A DNA stretch of 64,000 bases from the NCBI RefSeq assembly GCF_018614075.1, contig NZ_JAGGOZ010000019.1:1-64000 (forward strand), in the 5' to 3' direction. The translations under genes were made by a program, and so were the position numbers. The notes below the pieces were generated by a model. The model was not told where the DNA came from. It ran no database searches and was given only the letters and a program-made list of their open reading frames with translations. Within the stretch, counting starts at the first letter, position 1, and each line of letters begins with the position of its first letter. The DNA is from Streptomyces sp. ISL-94 (GTDB lineage: Bacteria > Actinomycetota > Actinomycetes > Streptomycetales > Streptomycetaceae). Of this stretch, positions 16,518-24,573 are shown piece after piece.

Positions 16518-17917
16518 GCCTGCGTTCCCGGGTCAACACCCCAGACGACCACCACAGTCCGCGCGAGGACGGCCGGCTGGTCTCCTCCTACCGCGCCAAG
16601 CTGCTTGAGGAGATCGACCTCGCCGAGATGTCCGCGCTCGCGCCCGCCGAGCGCCGGGCCCGCCTGGAGCGCGTACTCGGCCACATCATCAGCCGCGAGG
16701 GCCCCGTCCTCTCCACCGTCGAGCGCGCCCAGCTGATCCGCCGCGTCGTCGACGAGGCCCTCGGCCTCGGTGTGCTCGAACCGCTCCTCGAAGACGCCTC
16801 GATCTCCGAGATCATGGTCAACGGCCCCGACCAGATCTTCGTCGAGCGGGCCGGCCGCGTCGAACAGCTCCCGCTGCGCTTCGCCTCGCACGAGCAGCTC
16901 ATGCAGACCATCGAGCGCATCGTCTCCACCGTCAACCGCCGCGTGGACGAGGCCAACCCGATGGTCGACGCCCGCCTGCCCAGCGGCGAGCGCGTCAACG
17001 TCATCATCCCGCCGCTCTCCCTGACCGGCGCCACCCTCACCATCCGCCGCTTCCCGCGAGCCTTCACCCTCCACGAGATGATCGCCCTCGGCTCACTGGA
17101 CGAGCAGATGCTCCTGCTGCTGTCCGGGCTGGTGGCCGCGAAGTTGAACCTGATCGTCTCGGGCGCCACCGGCACCGGCAAGACCACCCTCCTCAACGCC
17201 CTCTCCGGCCTGATCCCGGAGGGCGAGCGCGTCATCACCATCGAGGACTCCGCCGAACTGCAGCTGCAGCAGGCCCACGTCATCCGCCTCGAATCCCGCC
17301 CGGCGAACGTCGAGGGCAAGGGCCAGATCACCATCCGCGACCTCGTACGCAACTCCCTGCGCATGCGCCCCGACCGCATCATCGTGGGCGAGGTCCGCGG
17401 CGGGGAGACCCTCGACATGCTCCAGGCGATGTCCACCGGCCACGACGGTTCGCTCGCCACCGTCCACGCCAACAGCTCCTCGGACGCCCTGATGCGCCTC
17501 CAGACCCTCGCCTCCATGTCGGAGGTCGAGATCCCCTTCGAGGCGCTCCAGGACCAGATCAACAGCGCCGTCAACGTCATCGTCCAGCTCACCCGCTTCG
17601 GCGACGGCTCGCGCCGCATCACGGAGATCTCCGTCCTCGAATCGCACGGCCGCGAACCGTTCCACATCTCGACGGTGTGCCGCTTCGTCGCGCAGCCCAT
17701 GGGCGCGGACGGGCGCGTGCACGGCTACTTCGCGTACTACCCGCTGCCGCGCCCCATCGCCGAGCGCCTCTACATGCACAACCAGCCGATCCCGCAGGCC
17801 TTCGGGGTCGCGCTGCCGGACGCCTCGACGACCGCCGACCCCCTCACCGACCCGCTCCCCCCAGGCCCGCTGCCATCCGACTCCCTTGCCGCCCGCACCA
17901 CCCGGACCGCCTTGTGA
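16514..17917 (+). CDS. tadA: TadA/CpaF secretion ATPase of the Tad pilus
   Basis: A 467-aa type II/IV secretion ATPase. The N-terminal domain contains ISEIMVNGPDQIFVERAGR. Walker A is GATGTGKTTLL from about residue 217; the Asp box is ITIEDSAELQL, Walker B is DRIIVGEVRGGE (about 287) and the His box is GHDGSLATVHANS. It powers pilin assembly at the inner face of the membrane. The C-terminal ~40 residues are Pro/Thr-rich and variable. Overlaps tadB by GTGA. Confidence 0.95.
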   Translation: MSLRSRVNTPDDHHSPREDGRLVSSYRAKLLEEIDLAEMSALAPAERRARLERVLGHIISREGPVLSTVERAQLIRRVVDEALGLGVLEPLLEDASISEIMVNGPDQIFVERAGRVEQLPLRFASHEQLMQTIERIVSTVNRRVDEANPMVDARLPSGERVNVIIPPLSLTGATLTIRRFPRAFTLHEMIALGSLDEQMLLLLSGLVAAKLNLIVSGATGTGKTTLLNALSGLIPEGERVITIEDSAELQLQQAHVIRLESRPANVEGKGQITIRDLVRNSLRMRPDRIIVGEVRGGETLDMLQAMSTGHDGSLATVHANSSSDALMRLQTLASMSEVEIPFEALQDQINSAVNVIVQLTRFGDGSRRITEISVLESHGREPFHISTVCRFVAQPMGADGRVHGYFAYYPLPRPIAERLYMHNQPIPQAFGVALPDASTTADPLTDPLPPGPLPSDSLAARTTRTAL

Positions 17918-18852
17918 ACCCACTGATCCTCCTCACCCTCGGCGCCACCCTGCTGGCCTGCGTGCTCGCCGTCGTCGGCCTCCAGGCGTACGTGGCCGGC
18001 CGCGCCCAGCGCGCCGCCCTCATCGAACGCCTCTCGGCGAGCGGAGCCCCGCAGCCCCCAGGCCGGGTCCGCCGCTTCCGGGAGGTCGACCGGCGCCTGC
18101 GCAAGACCGCCCTGGGCCGGCGCATCGAGATCAAGCTCGCGGTGACCGGCCTGGACCTGACCGCCGGCGAGTTCTTCGTCTACATGCTGGCGGCCGTCAC
18201 CGGGACATGGCTGATCGCGGCCTCCTTCCTGGCCCCCTTCTTCGGCCCGGTCGCAGGCCTCCTCGGCCTGTGGGCGGCGAACGCCTTCCTCAACTGGCAG
18301 CGGGCCCGGCGCACCGAGCGGTTCATCAACCAGCTCCCCGACCTCGCCCGCATCCTCGCCAACGCCACCCAGGCCGGGCTGGCCCTCCGTACGGCCATCG
18401 GCATGGCGGCCGAGGAGCTGGACGCGCCCGCGGGGGAGGAGCTCGCGCGCGTCGCCGACCGGCTCGCCGTCGGCCACTCCATGGAGGAAGCGCTGGGCGA
18501 GATCGCCGAACGGCTCCCGTCGCGCGAACTGGTCGTACTGGTCACCACCCTCGTCCTGTCCTCCCGCGCGGGCGGCGCGATCGTCGGCAGCCTGCGCAAC
18601 CTGACCGTCACCCTGGAACAGCGCAAGGAAACCCGCCGCGAGATCCGCACCCAGCTGTCCCAGGTGACGGTGACGGCCTACCTGGTGCCGGTGATGGGCG
18701 TCGGCTCGCTGCTGCTCGTCGACACGCTGATGCCGGGCGCCCTGGACCGGATGACCGGCTCCGTCATCGGGCAGACCGCCGTCCTGATCGCCCTCGGGCT
18801 CTTCGCGCTCGGCTTCGTCTTCATCCGCCGCCTGTCCAAGATCGACGTATGA
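17914..18852 (+). CDS. tadB: TadB membrane platform protein
   Basis: A 312-aa T2SS-F-domain protein with an N-terminal membrane helix, a pair of helices around residues 90-125 (EFFVYMLAAVTGTWLIAASF), the cytosolic F domain (NQLPDLARILANATQAGLAL, GHSMEEALGEIAERLPSREL, LSSRAGGAIVGSLRNL) and two C-terminal helices. It forms the inner-membrane platform with TadC. The GTG start overlaps the tadA stop. 10 bp separate it from tadC. Confidence 0.9.
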   Translation: MNPLILLTLGATLLACVLAVVGLQAYVAGRAQRAALIERLSASGAPQPPGRVRRFREVDRRLRKTALGRRIEIKLAVTGLDLTAGEFFVYMLAAVTGTWLIAASFLAPFFGPVAGLLGLWAANAFLNWQRARRTERFINQLPDLARILANATQAGLALRTAIGMAAEELDAPAGEELARVADRLAVGHSMEEALGEIAERLPSRELVVLVTTLVLSSRAGGAIVGSLRNLTVTLEQRKETRREIRTQLSQVTVTAYLVPVMGVGSLLLVDTLMPGALDRMTGSVIGQTAVLIALGLFALGFVFIRRLSKIDV

Positions 18853-18862
18853 GGAGGCGGGG

Positions 18863-19756
18863 ATGATCGCTCTGCTCCTTGCCCTGGCCGGGGCCCTCTC
18901 GGTCCTCGGCGCCTTCCACGGCATCCGCCTCTACCGCGCCGAGGTGAAACTCCCGACCGACCTGGCGCTGGCCCTCGAAGTCGGCGCCACCCGCACCACG
19001 GTGGTCGGCTCGCTCGTCGACCGCGCGGGCATCCGCTACGCCCCGGCCGTACTGCGCCTCATGGGCCCCGAGAGGGTGGCCCGCAAGCGCCGCCAGATCG
19101 ACACGGCCGGCAACCCGTCCGGCCTGACCATCGACCGCTACGCCGCGCGCCGCGCCGTCTACGCCTTCCTCGGAGGGCTCGGGGCCTTCTCGATGCTGCT
19201 CAACGGGCAACTGGTCCTCGCCCTGCTCATGGTGGCCTTCGGCATCTTCTGGATCGAGGTCGGTCTGTGGTCGGCGATCCGCATCCGCCGCGACCACATC
19301 GAGCGGACCCTGCCGGACTTCCTCGACGTGCTCGCGGTCGTGGTGAGCGCCGGACTCGGCTTCCGGCAGGCACTGGAGCGGGTGGCGGACAAGTACAAAG
19401 GCCCCTGGTCCGACGAGATCCGGATCACCCTCCAGCAGATGGCCATGGGCGTCAGCCGCCGCCAGGCCTTTGACGAACTGCGGCGGCGCAACGACAGCGA
19501 ACAGGTCGCGCAGTTCGTGACGGCCCTCCAGCAGGGCGAGGAACTCGGCTCGCCCATCGTCGAGACGCTGATCGCGATCGCCGAGGACATGCGCCGCACG
19601 GACGCCCAGAACGCCCGCCGCCGCGCCGCGCGCGCCGTCCCGAGGGCGACGCTGGCCGTCACGATGTTCATGCTGCCCGGGACGATGATCCTGCTGATCG
19701 GCGGCTTCGTGTACGGGGCGAACGTCGACTTCGGCGCGATGTTCGGGAGCGGCTGA
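18863..19756 (+). CDS. tadC: TadC membrane platform protein
   Basis: A 297-aa second T2SS-F protein. The F domain is clear in HIERTLPDFLDVLAVVVSAG, ALERVADKYKGPWSDE and GVSRRQAFDELRRRNDSEQV, with EDMRRTDAQNARRRAARAVP before the last helices. Four hydrophobic segments flank it. Paired with TadB it should form the platform on which TadA acts. 3 bp separate its stop from the histidine kinase ATG, so the kinase is probably on the same transcript. Confidence 0.9.
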   Translation: MIALLLALAGALSVLGAFHGIRLYRAEVKLPTDLALALEVGATRTTVVGSLVDRAGIRYAPAVLRLMGPERVARKRRQIDTAGNPSGLTIDRYAARRAVYAFLGGLGAFSMLLNGQLVLALLMVAFGIFWIEVGLWSAIRIRRDHIERTLPDFLDVLAVVVSAGLGFRQALERVADKYKGPWSDEIRITLQQMAMGVSRRQAFDELRRRNDSEQVAQFVTALQQGEELGSPIVETLIAIAEDMRRTDAQNARRRAARAVPRATLAVTMFMLPGTMILLIGGFVYGANVDFGAMFGSG

Positions 19757-19759
19757 CCC

Positions 19760-21133
19760 ATGGCCGCCACTTTGCCGGGCACAGCCGGGCTCGGCTCGAC
19801 GGCGCCGCCGCGCCATCCAGCCTCGCCTGGGGGTCCCCCCGGACGGAGTCTGGGGGAGTGTGAGATGGGGGTCCCCCCGGACGGAGTCTGGGGGAGGGTC
19901 CGGGCGGAGCCCGGGAGCGGCCCGCAGGGCGCCCCCGCCCCCGCCGCCGCCCCCGTCCCCACCGCCACGCTCCGCCTCCAGGCGAACGCCCTCCAGGCGC
20001 TGTGCCGCCAGGTCTGCGCGTTCCGGATGGTGATGATCGCCTTGGGCGCGCCCCTGACCCTGACCCTGGGCCGCACCGCGCCCGGAGTCCCGACGTACCT
20101 GGTAGCGGGCGCAGCAGTCCTCACCTTCTTCCACTCCTACGTACTCTTCCGCGACAGGGAGCGATTCGGGCCGCTGCTGCTGCGCCACCGCTCGCTCCTG
20201 GCGGTCGACATGGCCGTCACCGGGCTGCTCCTGGTCACCGCCACACCCACCTCCCCGCTCGTCTTCGTCGCCGTCTGCACACCGCTGCTGGCCGGCCTGG
20301 TCTACGGGTGGCGCGGCTCGGCGCCCTGGGCGGCCGGGCAGGCCTGTGCCGTGGCGGCCCTGGGCACGCTGTCGGCCGGGGCCCTGATGCTCGCGGCGCT
20401 CTGCCTGCTGGCGGGCGCGGCCGGAGCCTGCCTACGGGACCTCCTGCTGCGCTTCGGCGCGGCCAGGGCCCGGCTGGCCGCGGCCGAGGCGGTACGGGCC
20501 GAACGCGACCACCTGGCCCGGGAGATGCACGACTCGGTGGCGAAGACCCTGCACGGCCTGGCGCTGGCGGCCGATGCCCTGTCCCGCACCACCGACCCGG
20601 AGGCCATCCGCCGCCACGCCGACCTGATCGCCGGTGCGGCCCGCCGCGCGGCCACGGAATCCCGCGAACTGCTGACGGACCTCCGCCGCGACCCCGACCC
20701 CGACCGGGACCGGGACCCCGGCGGGCCGGGGGTCTCCCTGGCCGCCGAACTCCGCGCCCGGATCGCCTCCTCCGGCTCCGCCGAGCTGCGGGTGTCCGGC
20801 CCCCTGCCCGTGCTGCCCACCCCGGTGGCCCGCCACCTGCTGGCGGTGGCCTCGGAGGCACTGGAGAACGCCCACCGGCATGCGGGCGGCTCCGGGCGGA
20901 TCACCGTGGAGGCGGGGATCGACGGCTCCCACCTGTACGTGGCAGTCGAGGACGACGGCTGCGGCCTGCCCGCCGAACCGCCCGGTCCGGGCCGCTTCGG
21001 CCTGCTCGGCATGAGGGAACGCGCGGCAGCGATCGGAGCCGCCCTCCGCATCGGCCCGCACCCCGGCGGCGGCCCCGGCACCCAGGTCCGCCTCGCCCTC
21101 CCGCTGGCCGCGCTCGCGGAAGGGGGCCGGTGA
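19760..21133 (+). CDS. Sensor histidine kinase (HisKA_3 / NarL-partner type) of the pilus locus
   Basis: Up to 457 aa. Residues ~95-235 are about six hydrophobic segments without a sizeable extracellular domain. The dimerisation box is LAREMHDSVAKTLHGLALAA with phospho-acceptor His257. The ATPase domain has ENAHRHAGGSGR (N box), VEDDGCGLPAEPPG (G1) and GRFGLLGMRERAAAIG (G2). Its partner is the adjacent regulator, overlapping by TGATG. The first ~75 codons run through a dispersed intergenic repeat, so the true start may be downstream (for example the ATG at about 19865 or a GTG near 19950). Confidence 0.85.
   Translation: MAATLPGTAGLGSTAPPRHPASPGGPPGRSLGECEMGVPPDGVWGRVRAEPGSGPQGAPAPAAAPVPTATLRLQANALQALCRQVCAFRMVMIALGAPLTLTLGRTAPGVPTYLVAGAAVLTFFHSYVLFRDRERFGPLLLRHRSLLAVDMAVTGLLLVTATPTSPLVFVAVCTPLLAGLVYGWRGSAPWAAGQACAVAALGTLSAGALMLAALCLLAGAAGACLRDLLLRFGAARARLAAAEAVRAERDHLAREMHDSVAKTLHGLALAADALSRTTDPEAIRRHADLIAGAARRAATESRELLTDLRRDPDPDRDRDPGGPGVSLAAELRARIASSGSAELRVSGPLPVLPTPVARHLLAVASEALENAHRHAGGSGRITVEAGIDGSHLYVAVEDDGCGLPAEPPGPGRFGLLGMRERAAAIGAALRIGPHPGGGPGTQVRLALPLAALAEGGR
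19828..19896. repeat. Tandem palindromic repeat inside the kinase N-terminus
   Basis: The 31-bp module TGGGGGTCCCCCCGG...GTCTGGGGGAG appears at 19828-19858 and again at 19866-19896, 38 bp apart. The two copies are therefore read in different frames of the kinase gene. This is a dispersed Streptomyces-type repeat normally found between genes. Confidence 0.75.
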
Positions 21134-21819
21134 TGGCGCTCCGCGTCCTGATCGCCGACGACAACCCGGTCGTCCGTGCGGGCCTGGCGGCCCTCCTGGC
21201 CACCACCCCCGACATAGAGGTGGCAGCCGCCGCCTCGGACGGCCGCGAGGCCCTCCACCTGACGCGCCTGCACGCTCCCGATGTCATCCTGCTGGACGTC
21301 CGCATGCCGGGCGTGGACGGCATCTCGGCCCTGCCCCACCTCGTACAGCTGGCGCCGGTGCTGATGCTGACCTACAGCCAGGAAACGGAGATCGTGCGCG
21401 AGGCCCTGCTGCTGGGGGCGGGCGGCTACCTGGTCCATGGCGAATTCACGCCAGACCACCTCGTTGCGGCCGTTCGCGATGTAGGTGCGGGACGGGCACA
21501 TTTCAGCCCGACTGCGGCGAGCACGGTACTCGCGGAACTCCGAGCCTCTTCGCATCCGCAACGAACTGTGGGACAGTCTTCAGAGCGCTACCGACCCAAC
21601 CGCATTGAATTCGGGCTGAGTTCGCGTGAGGAGGAGGTCATGGATCTCATCGCGTCCGGGATGAGCAACCAGCAGATCGCGGCCACCTGCTTCATCAGTG
21701 AGAAGACGGTCAAGAACCACATCAACCGCATCTTCGCGAAGCTCCAGAGCGCCACGCGCAGCGAGGCGATAGCGCGTTGGCTGGGAACCACCCGTCCAGG
21801 AGTGGCTGGTCATGGGTAG
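21133..21819 (+). CDS. NarL/LuxR-family response regulator
   Basis: A 228-aa two-domain regulator. The receiver has DD at residues 9-10, phospho-Asp at 55 (VILLDVRMPGVDG) and Thr in LMLTYSQE. At the usual conserved Lys the sequence is YLVHGEF, i.e. His. The C-terminal LuxR-type HTH (LSSREEEVMDLIASGMSNQQ ending in VKNHINRIFAKL) is standard. It should control genes in response to the neighbouring kinase, plausibly the pilin gene that starts about 110 bp downstream. Confidence 0.9.
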   Translation: MALRVLIADDNPVVRAGLAALLATTPDIEVAAAASDGREALHLTRLHAPDVILLDVRMPGVDGISALPHLVQLAPVLMLTYSQETEIVREALLLGAGGYLVHGEFTPDHLVAAVRDVGAGRAHFSPTAASTVLAELRASSHPQRTVGQSSERYRPNRIEFGLSSREEEVMDLIASGMSNQQIAATCFISEKTVKNHINRIFAKLQSATRSEAIARWLGTTRPGVAGHG

Positions 21820-21929
21820 ACAGAGTGCGCAGTGGGTCCGTAATTGGGCCCCGGGGCCCTTTGCAACTGCTGGTCTCCCGCCGTACCGTCCGCGAATCGA
21901 CTACGGCGCCGGCCCTGGAGAGGACTCCC

Positions 21930-22139
21930 ATGCAGAATCTCAAGCTGCTCAAGGCGATCGTCGAACGGCAGAACCGGCTGCGGGGGCGTGGGGGCGGGGA
22001 CGAGGGGCAGACGGTCTTCGAGTATCTCGGCATCATCGTGATCATCGTTCTGATCATCGGGGCGATCGTGGGATCGGGGCTGGCGGCCGCCATTGCGAAC
22101 GCCATCTCGCAGGCCTTGGCGGACATCACGGCCAACTGA
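21930..22139 (+). CDS. flp: Flp-type pilin-like subunit
   Basis: A 69-aa protein: a positively charged leader (MQNLKLLKAIVERQNRLRGR), then DEGQTVFEYLGIIVIIVLII, which has the prepilin-type Gly/Glu pattern, and a hydrophobic helix extending to an Ala-rich end. Size and pattern fit the major Flp pilin or a close pseudopilin. Cleavage would be expected between the charged leader and the QTVFEY segment. Its stop overlaps the next ATG (TGATG). Confidence 0.8.
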   Translation: MQNLKLLKAIVERQNRLRGRGGGDEGQTVFEYLGIIVIIVLIIGAIVGSGLAAAIANAISQALADITAN

Positions 22140-22771
22140 TGGGCGTGGCGGGGGCCCGGGACCGAGGGCAGGCCTTGCCCATCTACATCGTGGTGGTGAC
22201 GGGCCTGCTCTTTGCCGCGCTCGCTTTCGTCGTCGTAGGAATGGCCGGCGCTACCCGCAGCGAGGCACAAGCGGCAGCCGACGCGGCGGCGCTCGCGGCC
22301 GCCCGCGAGGTGAGGGACAACGCGTTCCTGGGCACGGACTTCCTAGCTCTCAAGCAGGGCGACTGGGAGGCGATCCTGGAGGGTGATCGCCTGGGCGTGC
22401 AGGGGGCATGTGGGAAGGCCCTTGCTTTCGCGGCGTTGAACGATGCCACGGCGACCTGCCAAGCAAATATCCGAGTGTTCACCGTCACGGCGACCACCAA
22501 TGGCACCGTCGGAAAGTCAGTGATCCCCGGTAGCGAGAGTGTGAAGGGCCACGCTACGGCGAAGGCGGTGATCGAACCTCGCTGCTCCCTACAACCCGAT
22601 GCCACCCCAACGCCGAGCCCGACGCCTTCGCCGGGAGGAGGTGACCCGGGACCGCCGGCCAGCCTCGACTTCCGATGCAAGGGCGGTGCAGTGGTCACGT
22701 TGGACCCGGCGAAACCAGGCTCGTTGATCCAGCTGGCGAGGAAGCTCTTCAGCGTGCGACTGACCGACTGA
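22139..22771 (+). CDS. TadG/Flp-like pilus assembly protein
   Basis: A 210-aa protein starting MGVAGARDRGQALPIYIVVV, with one N-terminal helix, then SEAQAAADAAALAAAREVRD, the hallmark of TadE/TadG-like and Rv3660-type helicity proteins. A Thr/Pro-Ser linker (about residues 155-170) separates a short C-terminal region with a Cys pair (CSL...FRC). It is probably anchored in the membrane with most of it outside. It follows the pilin gene with a one-base overlap. Confidence 0.75.
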   Translation: MGVAGARDRGQALPIYIVVVTGLLFAALAFVVVGMAGATRSEAQAAADAAALAAAREVRDNAFLGTDFLALKQGDWEAILEGDRLGVQGACGKALAFAALNDATATCQANIRVFTVTATTNGTVGKSVIPGSESVKGHATAKAVIEPRCSLQPDATPTPSPTPSPGGGDPGPPASLDFRCKGGAVVTLDPAKPGSLIQLARKLFSVRLTD

Positions 22772-22801
22772 TAGCGAACTAGAGACAAGGAAACGGCGTA
22801 C

Positions 22802-23386
22802 ATGAGCATTCGGCAGAAGGTGAAGGTCCGTGGGGGAGCGGCCGTTGCGGTTGCGGCGGTCTTGGCCCTCACGCTGGCCGGATGCGGCGGCGATGAGAAG
22901 CCGAAGGAGCCAGAGAAGCCTTCCTCTTCGCAGAGCCAGGGAAGCGCCCCTCAGAAGTCCACGCCTTCGGCAGGCGGAAATACTGCCCCGGCTGAGGTGA
23001 TCGCAACGACGCAGGGGCAGTCCGGCATCGTTCTGGAGATCAATTCGGCGACGCGTGACCAGGACGGGTACCTCACGGTCAATGGTCAGATCAAGAACAC
23101 AGGCTCAACACCGTTCGCACAGACCGCTGCCTGGCGCGGTGATGAGAAGACTGCCAGTCCCGCGTCGGTGGCAGGTGCCACAATCGTCGACAACGCGGGT
23201 AAAAAGAGGTACTACGTGCTGCGTGACACTGAGGGGCGGTGCGCATGCACCACCGGTCTCTTGGTGATCAAGGCGGGGGAGTCTGTCCCCTTCTTCGCGC
23301 AGTTCCCCGCACCGCCGACCACCACAACCGATGTGGTCTTCGGCTTGCCGACCTTTGCCGCGACCCCGATCAAGATTTCTGGGTGA
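22802..23386 (+). CDS. Putative lipoprotein of the pilus locus
   Basis: A 194-aa protein with a lipoprotein signal: a basic start, hydrophobic core and lipobox LTLAGC at about residues 23-28. A polar Lys/Pro/Ser linker follows, then a beta-rich domain (ATTQGQSGIVLEINSATRDQ, DGYLTVNGQIKNTGSTPF). This resembles DUF4352/immunoglobulin-like modules, but I cannot name it with confidence. The start is an ATG 30 bp after the TadG-like stop, in the same direction. Likely an envelope partner of the pilus. Confidence 0.7.
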   Translation: MSIRQKVKVRGGAAVAVAAVLALTLAGCGGDEKPKEPEKPSSSQSQGSAPQKSTPSAGGNTAPAEVIATTQGQSGIVLEINSATRDQDGYLTVNGQIKNTGSTPFAQTAAWRGDEKTASPASVAGATIVDNAGKKRYYVLRDTEGRCACTTGLLVIKAGESVPFFAQFPAPPTTTTDVVFGLPTFAATPIKISG

Positions 23387-23390
23387 CGCC

Positions 23391-24026
23391 ATGACCACAC
23401 GCCACCGCACCACCGCCGCCACGGCCGTCGTCGGGCTCGTCATCGCCGGCGTCCACTTCATAGGCGCCACCAGCGCCCACGCCGACGACGTCAAGCCCTC
23501 CGTACCCCCGGGGACGGAGCCATCTGCCTCCGCACCCGTGCCCGTAAAGGCCGACTCGCCCCGGCTTAAACTCCCGCAGGGCGGCACGCTGGCCGCCCCG
23601 AAGGTGCTCGACCTGGTGGAGGTCGTCGAGGACATCGGCGGTGAACAGCGGCGGCAGGAGACCAATCAGACCGTCATGATGGCGCTCCAGTCCGAGGTGC
23701 TGTTCCCTGAGGACAGTGCCGTGTTCAACGCCCAGGCTGCTGCCCGCATCCAGGCCATCGCCAATGAGATCAACCAGGCGAAGGCGACCCGTATCCGAGT
23801 CTTCGGGTTCACCGACGACCAGGGCAGCTACGAGCACGGCAAGGAGCTGTCGAAGAAGCGGGCCGATACCGTGCAGGCGGAGCTGGCCAAGACGGTCACC
23901 AACCCCGGCGTCCTCTTCGACGTCCGCGGCTACAGCGAGGACTACCCGATCGCCGACAACAGCACCGAGGAAGGCCGCAAGAAGAACCGCCGCGTCGAGA
24001 TCACGTTTCCCCGAGGCGCGAGCTAG
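23391..24026 (+). CDS. Secreted OmpA-family protein
   Basis: A 211-aa protein with a signal peptide (hydrophobic VVGLVIAGVHFIGATSAHA) and a C-terminal OmpA-like peptidoglycan-binding domain: SEVLFPEDSAVFNAQAAARI, RIRVFGFTDDQGSYEHGKEL, SKKRADTVQAEL and NSTEEGRKKNRRVEITF, containing the conserved Asp and Arg that bind diaminopimelate. It starts 4 bp after the lipoprotein stop. It could fix the pilus machine or lipoprotein to the wall; this is inference from context. Confidence 0.85.
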   Translation: MTTRHRTTAATAVVGLVIAGVHFIGATSAHADDVKPSVPPGTEPSASAPVPVKADSPRLKLPQGGTLAAPKVLDLVEVVEDIGGEQRRQETNQTVMMALQSEVLFPEDSAVFNAQAAARIQAIANEINQAKATRIRVFGFTDDQGSYEHGKELSKKRADTVQAELAKTVTNPGVLFDVRGYSEDYPIADNSTEEGRKKNRRVEITFPRGAS

Positions 24027-24130
24027 AGAGCACAGGTTCGTGGCATCGAGAACCTACAGGTGCTGTGCACCGCGATGGACCAGCTTGCGCTGGACACCTG
24101 GCGACGGGTGGAGGACAGCAGACTTGGAAC

Positions 24131-24376
24131 ATGCGTCCTCGTGACGCGTACGGCCACGCAGGACCCCGGCACTACGGCTGCGCCATCGCATCCAGGTACG
24201 CATTCGTGGATCACCTGGTGGGCCACATTCCGGTCGAGCGCGACAAGCGGACCTTCGACCTTCCGGAGTACGTTCAGCGCATGCGGCTCACGGCTCCCGG
24301 CCTCTTCGAGCCCGGCACCGAGGACGAGGTTCCCGCCGCGCCGCGTACGGTGCCCGGCGGCGCTGAACCGCCCTAG
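24131..24376 (+). CDS. Hypothetical 81-aa ORF, possibly a gene remnant
   Basis: Reading from ATG 24131, the segment YAFVDHLVGHIPVERDKR and FDLPEYVQRMRLTAPGLFEP has protein-like composition, but I recognise no family and see no good ribosome site. It overlaps the DUF397 stop by 4 bp in convergent orientation. It may be the 3' end of a broken gene. Confidence 0.35.
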   Translation: MRPRDAYGHAGPRHYGCAIASRYAFVDHLVGHIPVERDKRTFDLPEYVQRMRLTAPGLFEPGTEDEVPAAPRTVPGGAEPP

Positions 24377-24567
24377 TCGAGCAGGTGGTCGGCCTTGCCT
24401 GCCTTGATGTCCCGGATGAGGGCCTGGAGGGCCGCTCTGCTGTCGGTCAGCGGGCGGTCCTCATGGCCGGCGAGGGCGATGTAGCTGTTGCCGTCCCCGT
24501 CCACGCCTATCCGGTAGCAATTGTTGCCTTCGCCGCAGTACGGCACTTCCCAGCTGATGTCGGCCAT
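24373..24567 (-). CDS. DUF397 domain protein
   Basis: A 64-aa protein of the DUF397 family, with the typical cysteine spacing near the N-terminus (SWEVPYCGEGNNCYRIGVDG) and a later SRAALQALIRDIKAGKADHL helix. DUF397 proteins accompany Scr1-type regulators in Streptomyces; some such pairs behave like WhiJ-type or toxin-antitoxin-like units. It follows the regulator by 6 bp on the same strand. Confidence 0.85.
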   Translation of the reverse strand: MADISWEVPYCGEGNNCYRIGVDGDGNSYIALAGHEDRPLTDSRAALQALIRDIKAGKADHLLD

Positions 24568-24573
24568 GGCCCC

